Source of the DNA: Streptomyces griseus
GTDB lineage: Bacteria; Actinomycetota; Actinomycetes; Streptomycetales; Streptomycetaceae
Reading direction: 5' to 3'
Length of the DNA stretch: 64,000 nt
Assembly (NCBI RefSeq): GCF_900460065.1
Contig: NZ_UAVD01000037.1
Span: 90,343 to 154,342, forward strand
Shown here: in pieces, positions 33,085 to 41,565 of the stretch
Numbering within the stretch: the stretch's first letter is position 1
Layout of the letters: every line of letters starts with the position of its first letter
Position numbers and translations under genes: made by a program
Notes under the pieces: model-generated
Databases searched by the model: none
What the model was told of the DNA's origin: nothing
The model's input: only the letters and a program-made list of their open reading frames with translations

Positions 33085-34560
33085 ATGCAGCGTTCTCAAC
33101 AGTGTGCGGAAACGCCCCCGGGCCACGTCGTCGTCATCGGCGGCGGCATCGCCGGCCTGGCGGCCGCCCACCACCTGGTCGCCGCCGGACTGCGGGTCAC
33201 CCTCCTGGAGGCGACGGACCGGGTCGGCGGGAAGCTCATGACCGGCGAGATCGCGGGCGTCCAGGTCGACCTGGGGGCCGAGTCGATGCTCGCCCGGCGC
33301 CCCGAGGCGGTCGCCCTGGCCGAGGCGGTGGGCCTCGGCGACCGGCTCCAGCCGCCCGCCACCGCCACGGCCTCGCTCTGGACGCGCGACGCGCTGCGCC
33401 CGATGCCCAAGGGCCACGTCATGGGCGTCCCCGGCGATCCTGCGGTCCTCGGCGAGGTGCTGTCCCCCGAGGGGCTGGCCCGGATCGCCGAGGAGCGTGA
33501 CCTCACCCCCACCCCCGTCGGCGACGACGTCGCGGTCGGCGCGTACGTCGCCGACCGGCTCGGCCGCGAGGTCGTGGACCGGCTGGTGGAGCCCCTCCTC
33601 GGCGGGGTCTACGCCGGTGACGCCTACCGGATCTCGATGCGCGCCGCCGTCCCCCAGCTGTTCGAGGCGGTGAAGGAGGGCGGGCCGCTGCTGGAGGGCG
33701 TCCGCCGCATCCAGGAGCGGGCCGCCGCGAGGCAGCTGACCGGCCCCGTCTTCCAGGGCCTCGCGGGCGGCATCGGCACCCTCCCGGCCGCCGTCGCCGA
33801 CGCCGTACGGGCCGGCGGCGGCGAGATCCGCACCGAGACCCCCGTCCTCGGGCTGACCCGTACGGAGTCGGGCTGGGCCGTTCGCACCGACGCCCGGACG
33901 ATCGCCGCCGACGGCATCGTCCTGGCCACCCCCGCCTGGTCCGCGGGCACCCTGCTGGCGGCCGAGTCCCCGGCCGCCTCCGCCGAGCTGTCCGGCGTCG
34001 AGTACGCCTCGATGGCCCTGGTCACCCTGGCCTTCCGGCGGGCCGACATCGAGCACCACGAGGCCCTGCGCGGCCGCTCCGGCTTCCTCGTGCCGCCGGT
34101 CGACGGGCACACGATCAAGGCGTCCACGTTCTCCAGCAACAAGTGGCAGTGGGTCGCGGACGCCGCCCCCGACCTCTTCGTGCTCCGTACCTCCGTCGGC
34201 CGCTACGGCGAGGAGGACCACCTGCACCGCGAGGACGAGGAGCTCGTCGCCGTCTCCCTGCGCGACCTCGCCGCCGCCACCGGCCTCACCGCCCGGCCCG
34301 TCGACACCGAGGTCACCCGCTGGATCGGCGGCCTGCCGCAGTACCCGGTGGGCCACCTCGCCCGCGTCGCCCGCATCCGCGACGAGGTCGCCAAGCTCCC
34401 CGCCCTGCGGGTCTGCGGCGCGGTCTACGACGGCGTCGGGATCCCCGCCTGCGTCGCGAGCGCGCACCGGGCGGCCGACGAGATCGCGCGGGAGATCACG
34501 GGAGAGATCATCACCACGTCGACCCTGGTGCGGGGCACCGGGAGCGAGGCGGGACAATAG
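33085..34560 (+). CDS. hemG: Coproporphyrinogen III / protoporphyrinogen oxidase (HemY/CgoX type)
   Basis: A 491-residue FAD enzyme with the dinucleotide-binding start VVVIGGGIAGLAAAHHLVAAG, DRVGGKLMTGEI, LGAESMLARRPEA, and the C-terminal FAD-binding VCGAVYDGVGIPACVASAH. In actinobacteria this enzyme oxidises coproporphyrinogen III to coproporphyrin III in the coproporphyrin-dependent haem pathway, which is supported here by the hemQ gene only 4 bp downstream. Actinobacterial annotations usually call it hemG or hemY. ATG 33085 has a GAGAG ribosome site. The protein is probably peripheral to the membrane. Confidence 0.92.
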   Translation: MQRSQQCAETPPGHVVVIGGGIAGLAAAHHLVAAGLRVTLLEATDRVGGKLMTGEIAGVQVDLGAESMLARRPEAVALAEAVGLGDRLQPPATATASLWTRDALRPMPKGHVMGVPGDPAVLGEVLSPEGLARIAEERDLTPTPVGDDVAVGAYVADRLGREVVDRLVEPLLGGVYAGDAYRISMRAAVPQLFEAVKEGGPLLEGVRRIQERAAARQLTGPVFQGLAGGIGTLPAAVADAVRAGGGEIRTETPVLGLTRTESGWAVRTDARTIAADGIVLATPAWSAGTLLAAESPAASAELSGVEYASMALVTLAFRRADIEHHEALRGRSGFLVPPVDGHTIKASTFSSNKWQWVADAAPDLFVLRTSVGRYGEEDHLHREDEELVAVSLRDLAAATGLTARPVDTEVTRWIGGLPQYPVGHLARVARIRDEVAKLPALRVCGAVYDGVGIPACVASAHRAADEIAREITGEIITTSTLVRGTGSEAGQ

Positions 34561-34564
34561 CCGT

Positions 34565-35293
34565 ATGAGTGCTCCTGAGACTGTGACATCAAGCAAGAGT
34601 CCGAACGCCGGCAAGAAGGCCAAGGACCTCAACGAGGTCATCCGCTACACCCTGTGGTCGGTCTTCAAACTGCGCGACGTGCTCCCGCTGGACCGCGCGG
34701 GATACGCCGAGGAGGTCCAGGAGCTGTTCGACCGGCTCGCGGCCGAGGACGTCACCGTCCGGGGCACCTACGACCTGTCCGGACTGCGGGCCGACGCGGA
34801 CATCATGATCTGGTGGCACGCCGAGACCGCGGACCAGCTCCAGGACGCGTACAACCTCTTCCGGCGCACCAAGCTCGGCCGTGCGCTCGACCCGGTCTGG
34901 TCGAACATGGCGCTGCACCGCCCCGCCGAGTTCAACAAGTCGCACATCCCGGCGTTCCTCGCCGACGAGACGCCGCGCGACTACATCAGCGTCTACCCCT
35001 TCGTCCGGTCCTACGACTGGTACCTGCTGCCCGACGAGGACCGCCGCCGCATGCTCGCGGACCACGGCAAGATGGCCCGGGGCTACCCCGACGTCCGCGC
35101 CAACACCGTCGCCTCGTTCTCGCTCGGCGACTACGAGTGGATCCTCGCCTTCGAGGCGGACGAGCTGTACCGCATCGTCGACCTGATGCGTCACCTGCGC
35201 GCCTCCGAGGCACGGCTCCACGTGCGCGAGGAGGTCCCGTTCTACACGGGCCGCAGGAAGAGCGTCGCAGACCTGGTGGCCGGGCTCGCATAA
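34565..35293 (+). CDS. hemQ: Coproheme decarboxylase HemQ (chlorite dismutase-like)
   Basis: A 242-residue protein of the chlorite-dismutase superfamily that converts iron-coproporphyrin III to haem b by two peroxide-dependent decarboxylations. The catalytic Tyr lies in SVYPFVRSYDWY (Tyr144) and the proximal haem His in LADHGKM (His167), so it should be active; the Gln of true chlorite dismutases is not needed. It starts 4 bp after the preceding stop, so it is co-translated with it. A terminator follows at 35393-35427. Confidence 0.94.
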   Translation: MSAPETVTSSKSPNAGKKAKDLNEVIRYTLWSVFKLRDVLPLDRAGYAEEVQELFDRLAAEDVTVRGTYDLSGLRADADIMIWWHAETADQLQDAYNLFRRTKLGRALDPVWSNMALHRPAEFNKSHIPAFLADETPRDYISVYPFVRSYDWYLLPDEDRRRMLADHGKMARGYPDVRANTVASFSLGDYEWILAFEADELYRIVDLMRHLRASEARLHVREEVPFYTGRRKSVADLVAGLA

Positions 35294-35368
35294 CCAGCGA
35301 GTCCCGCACCACCCCAACCCGGAAGATCAGAAGGGCGGACACGAGGCACCTGCCGTGCCGTCCGCTCC

Positions 35369-35390
35369 TCCAGCGACACCGGGTTCGGCT
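35369..35390. repeat. Direct repeat, copy 1 (duplicated 3' end of the hydrolase gene)
   Basis: 22 bp starting tccagcgacaccggg are identical to 35451-35472, which are the last codons of the aminopeptidase-like gene read on the minus strand (NPVSLD). Similarity continues for five further bases with one mismatch. The copies are 82 bp apart and flank the terminator hairpin. Confidence 0.8.
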
Positions 35391-35392
35391 TC

Positions 35393-35427
35393 GGGGGCCG
35401 TCGCACCGTGATGGTGCGGCGGCCCCC
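35393..35427. terminator. Terminator hairpin between hemQ and the hydrolase gene
   Basis: A 15-bp inverted repeat with one mismatch (35393-35407 and 35413-35427) and loop gtgat lies between two convergent genes. Confidence 0.85.
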
Positions 35428-35446
35428 GCTCCGTACGCGGCGAGCG

Positions 35447-37009
35447 TCAGTCCAGCGACACCGGGTTCGGCTCCGGGTGCGCGGCGCAGTCCGCGCCCCG
35501 CCCCGGCACCTCACCGGTCAGCAGATAACGGCGCAGGTGATCGTCCACGCAGGCGTTGCCCGCACCGCCGATGCCGTGCGTCCCGGCGTCCCGTTCGGTC
35601 ACCAGCGAAGTACCGGGCAGCCGCCTCCGCAGCTCCAGCGCCCCCTGGTACGGGGTAGCCGCGTCCCGCTCCGCCGCCAGGATCAGCACCGGCGGCAGCT
35701 CGCCCCACCGCGTCCCGACCTCCAGCGGCCGCTGCCGGGGAGCCGGCCAGAAGGCGCACGGCAGGTTCGAGAAGGCGTTGTCCCAGGTCTCGAACGGCGC
35801 GACGCGTGCCAGTTCCGTGTGGTCGCGGTCCCACACCTCGAAGTCCTCGGGCCAGGGCGCGTCGTTGCACTCGACGGCCGTGTACACCGCCTGGGCGTTC
35901 TCGTTGTCCTTCGCCGCCACCGCGCGCGGCGACGCCTGCGCGACCAGCGGCTCCGGATTGCCCCGGACGTACTCCGACAGCGCCGTCGCCCGCATCGCCC
36001 AGTAGTCGTCGTAGTAACCGGCCCCCAGGAACGCCGAGTGCAGCTGCCCCGGCCCGACCTTCCCGCCCGCCGGCTTCGCCGCCAGCTCGGCGCGCACCCG
36101 GTCGTAGTGCTGCTGCACCGACGCGGGCGTGTCCCCCAGGTGGTAGACGTCGTCGTGCTTGGCCACCCAGCGGCGGAAGTCCTCCCACCGCGCCTCGAAG
36201 GCCAGCGACTGGCCCATGTTGGAGCGGTACCAGATCTGCTCGGGATCCGGGTCGACCACCGAGTCGAAGACCATGCGCCGTACGTGGGAGGGGAACAGCG
36301 TCGCGTACAGCGCGCCGAAGTACGTCCCGTAGGACGCCCCCATGAACGTCAGCCGTTCCTCGCCGAGCGCGGCCCGCAGGACATCCAGGTCGCGGGCGTT
36401 GTTCAGCGAGGTGTAGTGCCGCAGCGTCTCGCCCGCGTGGTCCGCGCAGCCCCGCGCGTACGCCTTCGCACGGGCGACGCGCCGCTCCTTGTACTCCGGT
36501 GTCGGGTGGGTCGGGGCGTCGGTCGGGCCCTTCGTGTACGCCGCCGGGTCCTGGCAGGTCAGCGGGGCGGAGGAGCCGTTCACCCCGCGCGGGGCGTAGC
36601 CGACCAGGTCGTACGCCCCGGCGATCTCCTTCCACTCCGGCAGCTCCCCGGCCATCGGGAAGGTGATGCTGGAGGCGCCGGGGCCGCCCGGGTTGTAGAC
36701 GAACGCGCCCTGCCGCTCCTGCGCCGGACCGGTGGCGGGCGTCCGGCTGACGGTCAGTTCGAGCTGCCGCCCGTCCGGCTCCGCGTAGTCGAGGGGCACC
36801 TTCACCGTGCCGCACTTCAGGGAGTCCGGGAGCATCTCCCCCTCGGGGCAGGCGGTGAAGTCGATCCCGGCGGCGGTGGCCCGGGCGGCGGCGATCGCGG
36901 TGCCCCGGGCCTCGGCGGAACCAGGGCGTTCCCAGGCCCCCGCCGGAGCGGCGGCGAGGGCGGACAGGACCAGGGAGCCGATCGATGTGTAGAGCGCAGC
37001 AGTTCTCAC
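35447..37009 (-). CDS. Secreted alpha/beta-hydrolase, tripeptidyl aminopeptidase-like
   Basis: A 520-residue exported protease-like hydrolase of the Streptomyces Tap group. The Sec signal peptide ends near AAAPAGAW. The oxyanion motif NPGGPGASS, nucleophile GASYGTYFG near 240, Asp in LAAERDAATPY and His in DAGTHGIGG make a full triad, and the C-terminal TAP-like domain with paired Cys (GNACVDDHLRRYLLTG, GADC) is present. It should release N-terminal tripeptides from extracellular proteins. GTG 37009 is chosen with GAGG a short distance upstream. A paralogue is at 50755-52308. It lies downstream of the DUF692/TIGR04222 pair on the same strand, so a link to processing of that system is possible but unproven. 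Confidence 0.88.
   Translation of the reverse strand: MRTAALYTSIGSLVLSALAAAPAGAWERPGSAEARGTAIAAARATAAGIDFTACPEGEMLPDSLKCGTVKVPLDYAEPDGRQLELTVSRTPATGPAQERQGAFVYNPGGPGASSITFPMAGELPEWKEIAGAYDLVGYAPRGVNGSSAPLTCQDPAAYTKGPTDAPTHPTPEYKERRVARAKAYARGCADHAGETLRHYTSLNNARDLDVLRAALGEERLTFMGASYGTYFGALYATLFPSHVRRMVFDSVVDPDPEQIWYRSNMGQSLAFEARWEDFRRWVAKHDDVYHLGDTPASVQQHYDRVRAELAAKPAGGKVGPGQLHSAFLGAGYYDDYWAMRATALSEYVRGNPEPLVAQASPRAVAAKDNENAQAVYTAVECNDAPWPEDFEVWDRDHTELARVAPFETWDNAFSNLPCAFWPAPRQRPLEVGTRWGELPPVLILAAERDAATPYQGALELRRRLPGTSLVTERDAGTHGIGGAGNACVDDHLRRYLLTGEVPGRGADCAAHPEPNPVSLD
35451..35472. repeat. Direct repeat, copy 2 (inside the 3' end of the hydrolase gene)
   Basis: Identical over 22 bp to 35369-35390; this copy is coding, lying directly before the stop codon of the gene at 35447-37009. 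Confidence 0.8.
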
Positions 37010-37154
37010 GCGCGTGCCTCTCTGCGGATGCGGAGAGGAAGGGTCGGGCGGTCAGGCGGACAGGTCCAGCACCGCCCCGGAATGTCGGCCGAATCCACCC
37101 TGATGGGCGGTCAGTACCGGTACATGAGCGCCTTGTTCGGGCCCGGAGTCGGCT

Positions 37155-38177
37155 TCACGACCCGCCCCCGCCGCAGCCGCCGCCCCCGCCCCCACAGCTG
37201 GAGCCGCTGGAGCCACCGCAACTGGAGCCACCGCCGCAGCTCGACCCGCCGCCGCCTCCGCAGCCGGACCCCGAGGAGCACCCCGAGCCGCCCCCGGTCG
37301 ACCCGCCGCAACTGGAGCCGCCCGGACCGGACGCGGCGCACCAGACCGTCGCCACGCCGACGGCGGTGGCACCCGTCGCCGTGGCTCCGCCGACGCCCCC
37401 GGAGGGCCGCCGACGCGGAGCGCTCAGCCGAGCCGCTGCCATCAGCTGGTCCCGGAACACCGGGTCCAGCAGGGTGCTGGGCCCCATCGTGGCGACCAGA
37501 TGGGCGGGCGTCGAGATGTGGGTGTGCGCGGTGCGGAACGCCAGGACGGCGTCGCGGCCCGGTTGCGTGATGCGGCTCGCGGAGGAGCCCGCGACGATCA
37601 GCCCGGTGAGCCCGCCGATCAGGATCGCGGGCAGCATCTTCACGAGGAACGGGACGGCGAAGGGCGCCGAGTCGTCCATGGCGTACTGCACGAACGTGAG
37701 CACCAGGCTCAACGGCAGCGCGACGAGGCACGCCACCCCTTGGAGCACCGCCCAACGCCGCAGCGGCCGGAGCCGGTGGGGCGCCACCAGCAGCCCGCGC
37801 GCCGCGAGCCCGTCGCCGACCTCCTGGACCGCCGGGTGCCGCATCACCGCTTCCCGCAGGACGTGCAGGGCGCCGTTCGGGGCGGCGGCCAGCTCCTGGA
37901 ACACCGCGCGTTCCACCGGGTCGTTCGCCTGTGACCGCTGTACGGCGACGATGCCGGGCCCACCGACGGCCAGCCGGCCGTCCGCGTGCAGGGCGGTCAG
38001 CGCGGTGTCCGCGACCCTGGCCGGACCGCCGTTCAGGAAGGCGACCTCGTACAGGTCGTGGAGGGTGGCGTCGGGACTCGCGGGGGGACGGCGGGACCGT
38101 TCGGCCCCCGACCTGACGACGAGCAGCACGGTGGAGACGGCGACCCCGAGGGTCGCCAGCACAGCGAGCGTGTTCAT
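37155..38177 (-). CDS. TIGR04222-type membrane protein with Cys/Gly-rich tail
   Basis: A 340-residue protein. One hydrophobic helix follows the start (MNTLAVLATLGVAVSTV), a soluble domain with LHDLYEVAFLNGGPARVADTA covers ~35-150, and two further helices occur near 160-225. The last ~65 residues are almost only Gly, Ser and Cys with eight Cys (units such as SSCGGGSSCGG and SGCSSGSGC). I recall such proteins as the TIGR04222 family, found beside DUF692 genes. It starts 5 bp after the DUF692 gene with AGGTGA upstream. The tail looks like the substrate of the neighbouring metalloenzyme, perhaps modified at Cys to bind metal or form thiazole-like groups; this is inference. Confidence 0.85.
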   Translation of the reverse strand: MNTLAVLATLGVAVSTVLLVVRSGAERSRRPPASPDATLHDLYEVAFLNGGPARVADTALTALHADGRLAVGGPGIVAVQRSQANDPVERAVFQELAAAPNGALHVLREAVMRHPAVQEVGDGLAARGLLVAPHRLRPLRRWAVLQGVACLVALPLSLVLTFVQYAMDDSAPFAVPFLVKMLPAILIGGLTGLIVAGSSASRITQPGRDAVLAFRTAHTHISTPAHLVATMGPSTLLDPVFRDQLMAAARLSAPRRRPSGGVGGATATGATAVGVATVWCAASGPGGSSCGGSTGGGSGCSSGSGCGGGGGSSCGGGSSCGGSSGSSCGGGGGGCGGGGS

Positions 38178-38182
38178 GGCGG

Positions 38183-39577
38183 TCACCTCCCCACGAGGAC
38201 GGCACGGGCCGCCCGGATCAGCCGGGTGCCACGGCGCGGCGGGCGGGCGCCCGCCCGGTCCTGCCACCAGTACGTCAGCCGGCGTCGGGCCGCCGGGTCG
38301 GCGGGGCCGCCGGCGATGAGCACGTGCTCGGCGAAGTCCAGGGCGTCGCGCCGGTAGCCGCCGGACATCGGACGGCCGTCGGCGTACGCCAGGAAGGCCG
38401 CGCGGTAGCCGTCGCCGAGGATCTCCGGCAGCTCGGGGGCCACCTTGGCGACGACGTCCGCGCGCTTGGCGGCCAGCGCCCGGCTCTGCACCCGCAGCCG
38501 CCGGTGGTCGAAGCCCTCGGGCGCGGGCGTTCCGGCGACCAGGGCGGAGAGCAGCGCGGCCTGCGCGACGGCGGTACGGTCACGGGCCCCGGCCGGCGCG
38601 GGGGCGACGGGCGGACGGTCCCCGCCCCGCACCGCGCGGCCCGGACCCTCACCCGAAGCCGAAGCCGAAGCCGAAGCCGAAGCCGAAGCCGAAGCCGAAG
38701 CCGAAGCCGAAGCCGAGCCCACGCCCGGAGCCGCGCCCGGGCCCCGGGTCGGAGGCGCCGCCCGCCGCAGCGTCGCCCGGATCGCGTCCAGTTCGCCCGC
38801 CAGCTCCCCGGCGGGCGGGAAGGCGTCGTCGCGCTCCAGCAGTACGCCCGGCGGGTCGACCCGGGAACGCAGCTCGGCCAGCACATCGAGGACCGGGGCG
38901 GTCACCGGGTGGGCGTGCGTGTCGTGCCAGACGCCGTTCTTCTCGACCCCGCCCGCCACATGGACGTACGCGATGGCCTCCACCGGCAGCTCGTCCAGCG
39001 CCTTCGCCGGGTCCTGGCCGAGGTTGACGTGGTTGGTGTGCAGGTTGGCCACGTCGATCAGCAGCCGTACCCCGGTCCGCTCGACCAGCTCCGCCAGGAA
39101 CTGGCCCTCGGTCAGCTCCTCGCCCGGCCAGGTGATCAGCGCCGCGATGTTCTCCAGGGCGAGCGGCACCGGCAGCGATTCCTGCGCGATCCGCACGTTC
39201 TCGCACAGCACGTCCAGGGCGTCCCGGGTGCGCGGGACCGGCAGCAGGTGCCCGGCCTCCAGCCTCGGCGACGCGGTCAGCGGCCCCCCGGCCCGTACGA
39301 ACGCGATGTGCTCGGTCACCAGCGGCGTCCCCAGCAGCTCGGCGCGCGCCGCGAGGGAGGCCAGGCGCACCGGGTCCGGGCGGTCGGCGCCGCCGAGCCC
39401 GAGCGCGACCCCGTGCGGTACGACCCGCACGCCCCGTTCCCGGAGCCGTACGAGGGAGTCCGGGAGATGGTCGGCGCAGAGGTTCTCCGCGACCGCCTCG
39501 ACCCAGTCGATCCCCGCCAGCGCCTCCACCTCGTCCGCGATCTCCGGCCGCCAGCCGATGCCGATGCCCAGTTCCAT
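38183..39577 (-). CDS. DUF692 (MNIO) enzyme fused to a partner-like domain
   Basis: A 464-residue protein. Residues 1 to ~272 form the DUF692 TIM barrel of multinuclear non-haem iron oxidative enzymes (methanobactin MbnB, TglH). The iron-ligand set appears complete: His55 (VVPHG), His90 (TEHIA), Glu142 (LENI), Asp175, Asn178 and His180 (IDVANLH), His206 (VHVAGG), the HDTHAH segment at 218-223 and Glu248 (LLERDD). An (Ala-Ser)n linker at ~288-312 joins a ~140-residue helical domain resembling DUF2063/HvfC-like partner proteins (PEGFDHRRLRVQSRALAAKRADVV...). Such enzymes oxidise Cys in peptides with O2. ATG 39577 (GGGGGA upstream) is preferred over 39625. The likely substrate is encoded next. 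Confidence 0.87.
   Translation of the reverse strand: MELGIGIGWRPEIADEVEALAGIDWVEAVAENLCADHLPDSLVRLRERGVRVVPHGVALGLGGADRPDPVRLASLAARAELLGTPLVTEHIAFVRAGGPLTASPRLEAGHLLPVPRTRDALDVLCENVRIAQESLPVPLALENIAALITWPGEELTEGQFLAELVERTGVRLLIDVANLHTNHVNLGQDPAKALDELPVEAIAYVHVAGGVEKNGVWHDTHAHPVTAPVLDVLAELRSRVDPPGVLLERDDAFPPAGELAGELDAIRATLRRAAPPTRGPGAAPGVGSASASASASASASASASASASGEGPGRAVRGGDRPPVAPAPAGARDRTAVAQAALLSALVAGTPAPEGFDHRRLRVQSRALAAKRADVVAKVAPELPEILGDGYRAAFLAYADGRPMSGGYRRDALDFAEHVLIAGGPADPAARRRLTYWWQDRAGARPPRRGTRLIRAARAVLVGR
38653..38712. repeat. Ten perfect tandem copies of the hexamer ccgaag
   Basis: Exactly ten 6-bp units lie in frame within the DUF692 gene and encode alternating Ser and Ala of the interdomain linker. 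Gain or loss of units would change linker length without a frameshift. Confidence 0.95.
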
Positions 39578-39701
39578 GGTGCTTCCCCCGTCCCCCCTGC
39601 TCACCTCGTTCTGTACAGGGGTCATGGCCCCGTCAGGCGGCGATGAACCCGACCAAGGAGACGTTCAGAGCTGGATTTGAGGTTCCCGCACCGGGGCCTC
39701 G

Positions 39702-40424
39702 TCAGCGGCGCAGGGCCGGATGGTCGGCGATCACCGTGCAGGACCCCGGTGCGATCTCGGTGAACCCCGCGTCGCGCACCACCGGCAGCCCGCTCACCGT
39801 CAGCTCCCGCCAGCGCTCCGCGCCGGGGGTGGCGACGGAGAGCGGGAAACCCGCCTCGCGCCAGGCCTTGCGCTCGGTGTCGGACAGCTCCCACCAGGCC
39901 AGCTGCGCCCCGTGTCCCACCTGGGCCATCGTCTTGCCCGCCGACATGCCCAGCTCCGGGTTGAGCCAGAGCACCGGCTCGGAGAGGTCGGGCGCGGCGG
40001 GCGGCCCGGGGTCGTCCAGATCCGTGCCCGACACCTGGAGCTTGGCCAGCTCCTTGGGCCAGCCGTCCAGCGGGATCGGCGGGAACACCCGCACCTCCGC
40101 GCCGTCCTCGCCCGTCACCGTGATGCCGTCCAACGCCGCGGCCTTGCGCCACTCCGCGCCCCGCGCCCGGCGCACGACCTTGCGGATCCGGGCGTCCTGC
40201 CAGTCCCGCATCGCCCCGGCCCACGCGCCGTCCCCGTGGGACCGCTCGTCGGAGAGGATCGTCAGCACCGCGCGGGCCGCGGCCCGCAGCGCGTCGGTGC
40301 GGGCGGGCGGGTCCGTCTTCTCCAGGTGGAGGACCAGCGGCAGCACGAACTGCCGCGCCTGGTCGCGGTCGGTCGGGCCGTCGTGGAACGGGCTCTCGGG
40401 GGCGGGAGTGTCGTCGCTGGTCAC
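39702..40424 (-). CDS. Peptidyl-tRNA hydrolase, PTH2 type
   Basis: A ~240-residue protein. The C-terminal ~120 residues carry the Pth2 fold signature (LGMSAGKTMAQVGHGAQLAWWEL; VRDAGFTEIAPGSCTVIADHP), which frees tRNA from prematurely released peptidyl-tRNA. The N-terminal half (residues ~15-110) with FVLPLVLHLEKTDPP and RGAEWRKAAALDG is the extension seen in actinobacterial members. Start is uncertain: GTG 40424 is chosen, but the frame is open to GTG 40454 and neither has a clear ribosome site. It stands alone on the minus strand between the DUF692 operon and the divergent AIM24 gene. Confidence 0.82.
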   Translation of the reverse strand: MTSDDTPAPESPFHDGPTDRDQARQFVLPLVLHLEKTDPPARTDALRAAARAVLTILSDERSHGDGAWAGAMRDWQDARIRKVVRRARGAEWRKAAALDGITVTGEDGAEVRVFPPIPLDGWPKELAKLQVSGTDLDDPGPPAAPDLSEPVLWLNPELGMSAGKTMAQVGHGAQLAWWELSDTERKAWREAGFPLSVATPGAERWRELTVSGLPVVRDAGFTEIAPGSCTVIADHPALRR

Positions 40425-40495
40425 CGTCCCAGTCTGCCAGGCCGGGCCCGTCACCTGCTTGGCGGAACGACGGGGTCCGGGTGAGGATGCTCCGC

Positions 40496-41170
40496 ATGAA
40501 GAGCGATCTCTTTTCCAGCGAGCACATGGCCCAGCCGGCCACCGCCCCCGGCATGACCCTGCAGAACAGCAAATCGATCAAGTACGCGGTCAACGGGGAG
40601 ATGCACGCCCGGCAGGGCTCGATGATCGCTTTCCGCGGCAACCTCCAGTTCGAGCGCAAGGGGCAGGGCCTCGGCGGCATGCTCAAGCGCGCGGTCACCG
40701 GCGAGGGGCTCGCCCTCATGGCGGTCCGGGGCCAGGGCGAGGCGTGGTTCGCGCACGAGGCGGCGAACTGCTTCATCGTCGAGCTGGACCAGGGCGACTC
40801 CATCACCATCAACGGCCGCAACGTCCTCTGTTTCGACCCCACGCTCTCCTACGAGATCAAGACGGTGAAGGGCGCCGGCATGGTCGGCGGCGGCCTCTTC
40901 AACAGCGTGTTCACGGGCTACGGCAAGCTCGGCCTGATGTGTGAGGGCACCCCGATCGTGATCCCCGTGACCGGCGCCCAGCCGGTGTACGTGGACACGG
41001 ACGCGGTCGTCGGCTGGAGCCAGCAGCTGACGACCAGCCTGAACCGCTCGCAGAGCGTCGGCTCGATGGTGCGCGGCGGATCCGGCGAGGCCGTCCAGCT
41101 GATGCTCCAGGGTGAGGGCTTCGTCATCGTGCGGCCCAGCGAGGCCAGGCCGGAGAAGACCTCCAACTGA
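40496..41170 (+). CDS. AIM24 family protein
   Basis: A 224-residue all-beta protein of the AIM24/TerB-associated family, with typical segments SIKYAVNGEMHARQGSMIAFRG, GLALMAVRGQGEAWFA, DTDAVVGWS and GEAVQLMLQGEGFVIVRPSE. Family members bind membranes or assemble into large complexes in stress responses; the molecular role is not known. ATG 40496 follows a GAGGA ribosome site; an upstream in-frame GTG at 40481 is less likely. Confidence 0.88.
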   Translation: MKSDLFSSEHMAQPATAPGMTLQNSKSIKYAVNGEMHARQGSMIAFRGNLQFERKGQGLGGMLKRAVTGEGLALMAVRGQGEAWFAHEAANCFIVELDQGDSITINGRNVLCFDPTLSYEIKTVKGAGMVGGGLFNSVFTGYGKLGLMCEGTPIVIPVTGAQPVYVDTDAVVGWSQQLTTSLNRSQSVGSMVRGGSGEAVQLMLQGEGFVIVRPSEARPEKTSN

Positions 41171-41242
41171 CGGTGGAACGCGCGGGCGTGGGCCACCGGC
41201 ACGGCCTCCGCGGCGCCCGGGTGCCGCGCGGGGTCGATTGAG

Positions 41243-41248
41243 TAGGCT
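41243..41248 (+). promoter_or_regulatory. Probable -10 element for the small zinc-ribbon gene
   Basis: TAGGCT lies 7 bp before GTG 41256, and no ribosome site is present, consistent with a leaderless transcript. Confidence 0.4.
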
Positions 41249-41255
41249 CGTGGGC

Positions 41256-41453
41256 GTGGACACCGATGACACGTTCTGCGCGACCCCGGGCCCGGTCGCG
41301 CCGGCCCCGCCGGGCGGTGCCGCCGACGGCCCTCCGTACGCCGCGTGCGTGCTGTGCCGCGAGCCGACCGAGTACCCGGAGTCGACGAGGGGCGCCACGC
41401 TGTGCCCCGTCTGCGCCTGGCAGGAAGCGGCCCGGACGGCGTGCTCGGGTTAG
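41256..41453 (+). CDS. Small Cys-pair (zinc-ribbon-like) protein
   Basis: A 65-residue protein with two Cys pairs, CVLC and CPVC, separated by 17 residues, which would make a compact zinc ribbon, and a disordered Pro/Ala/Gly-rich N terminus. It begins VDTDDTFCATPG. No function is known to me; similar short proteins are common in Streptomyces. GTG 41256 is chosen because a -10-like TAGGCT is 7 bp before it; GTG 41250 is possible. The spacing of Cys pairs is the main evidence that it is a gene rather than a chance ORF. Confidence 0.6.
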   Translation: MDTDDTFCATPGPVAPAPPGGAADGPPYAACVLCREPTEYPESTRGATLCPVCAWQEAARTACSG

Positions 41454-41565
41454 GTCCCGACCGGACGGGGACGGCCGGATCCGGGGAACGCCGGCCCGGG
41501 GCGCCGTGGCCGTGAGCCCGAACGGCCCGGAGGCCGGCGCGGTCCGAGGGCTGTCGGGGGCACTC

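Noticed and set aside
38653..38712. Possible CRISPR-like or regulatory repeat
   Set aside because: Units are 6 bp without spacers and lie in frame in a coding region.
38324..39646. 440-aa open frame antisense to the DUF692 gene with an Arg-Ser repeat
   Set aside because: The repeat is only the hexamer read on the other strand; no ribosome site or motif, and the DUF692 reading is certain.
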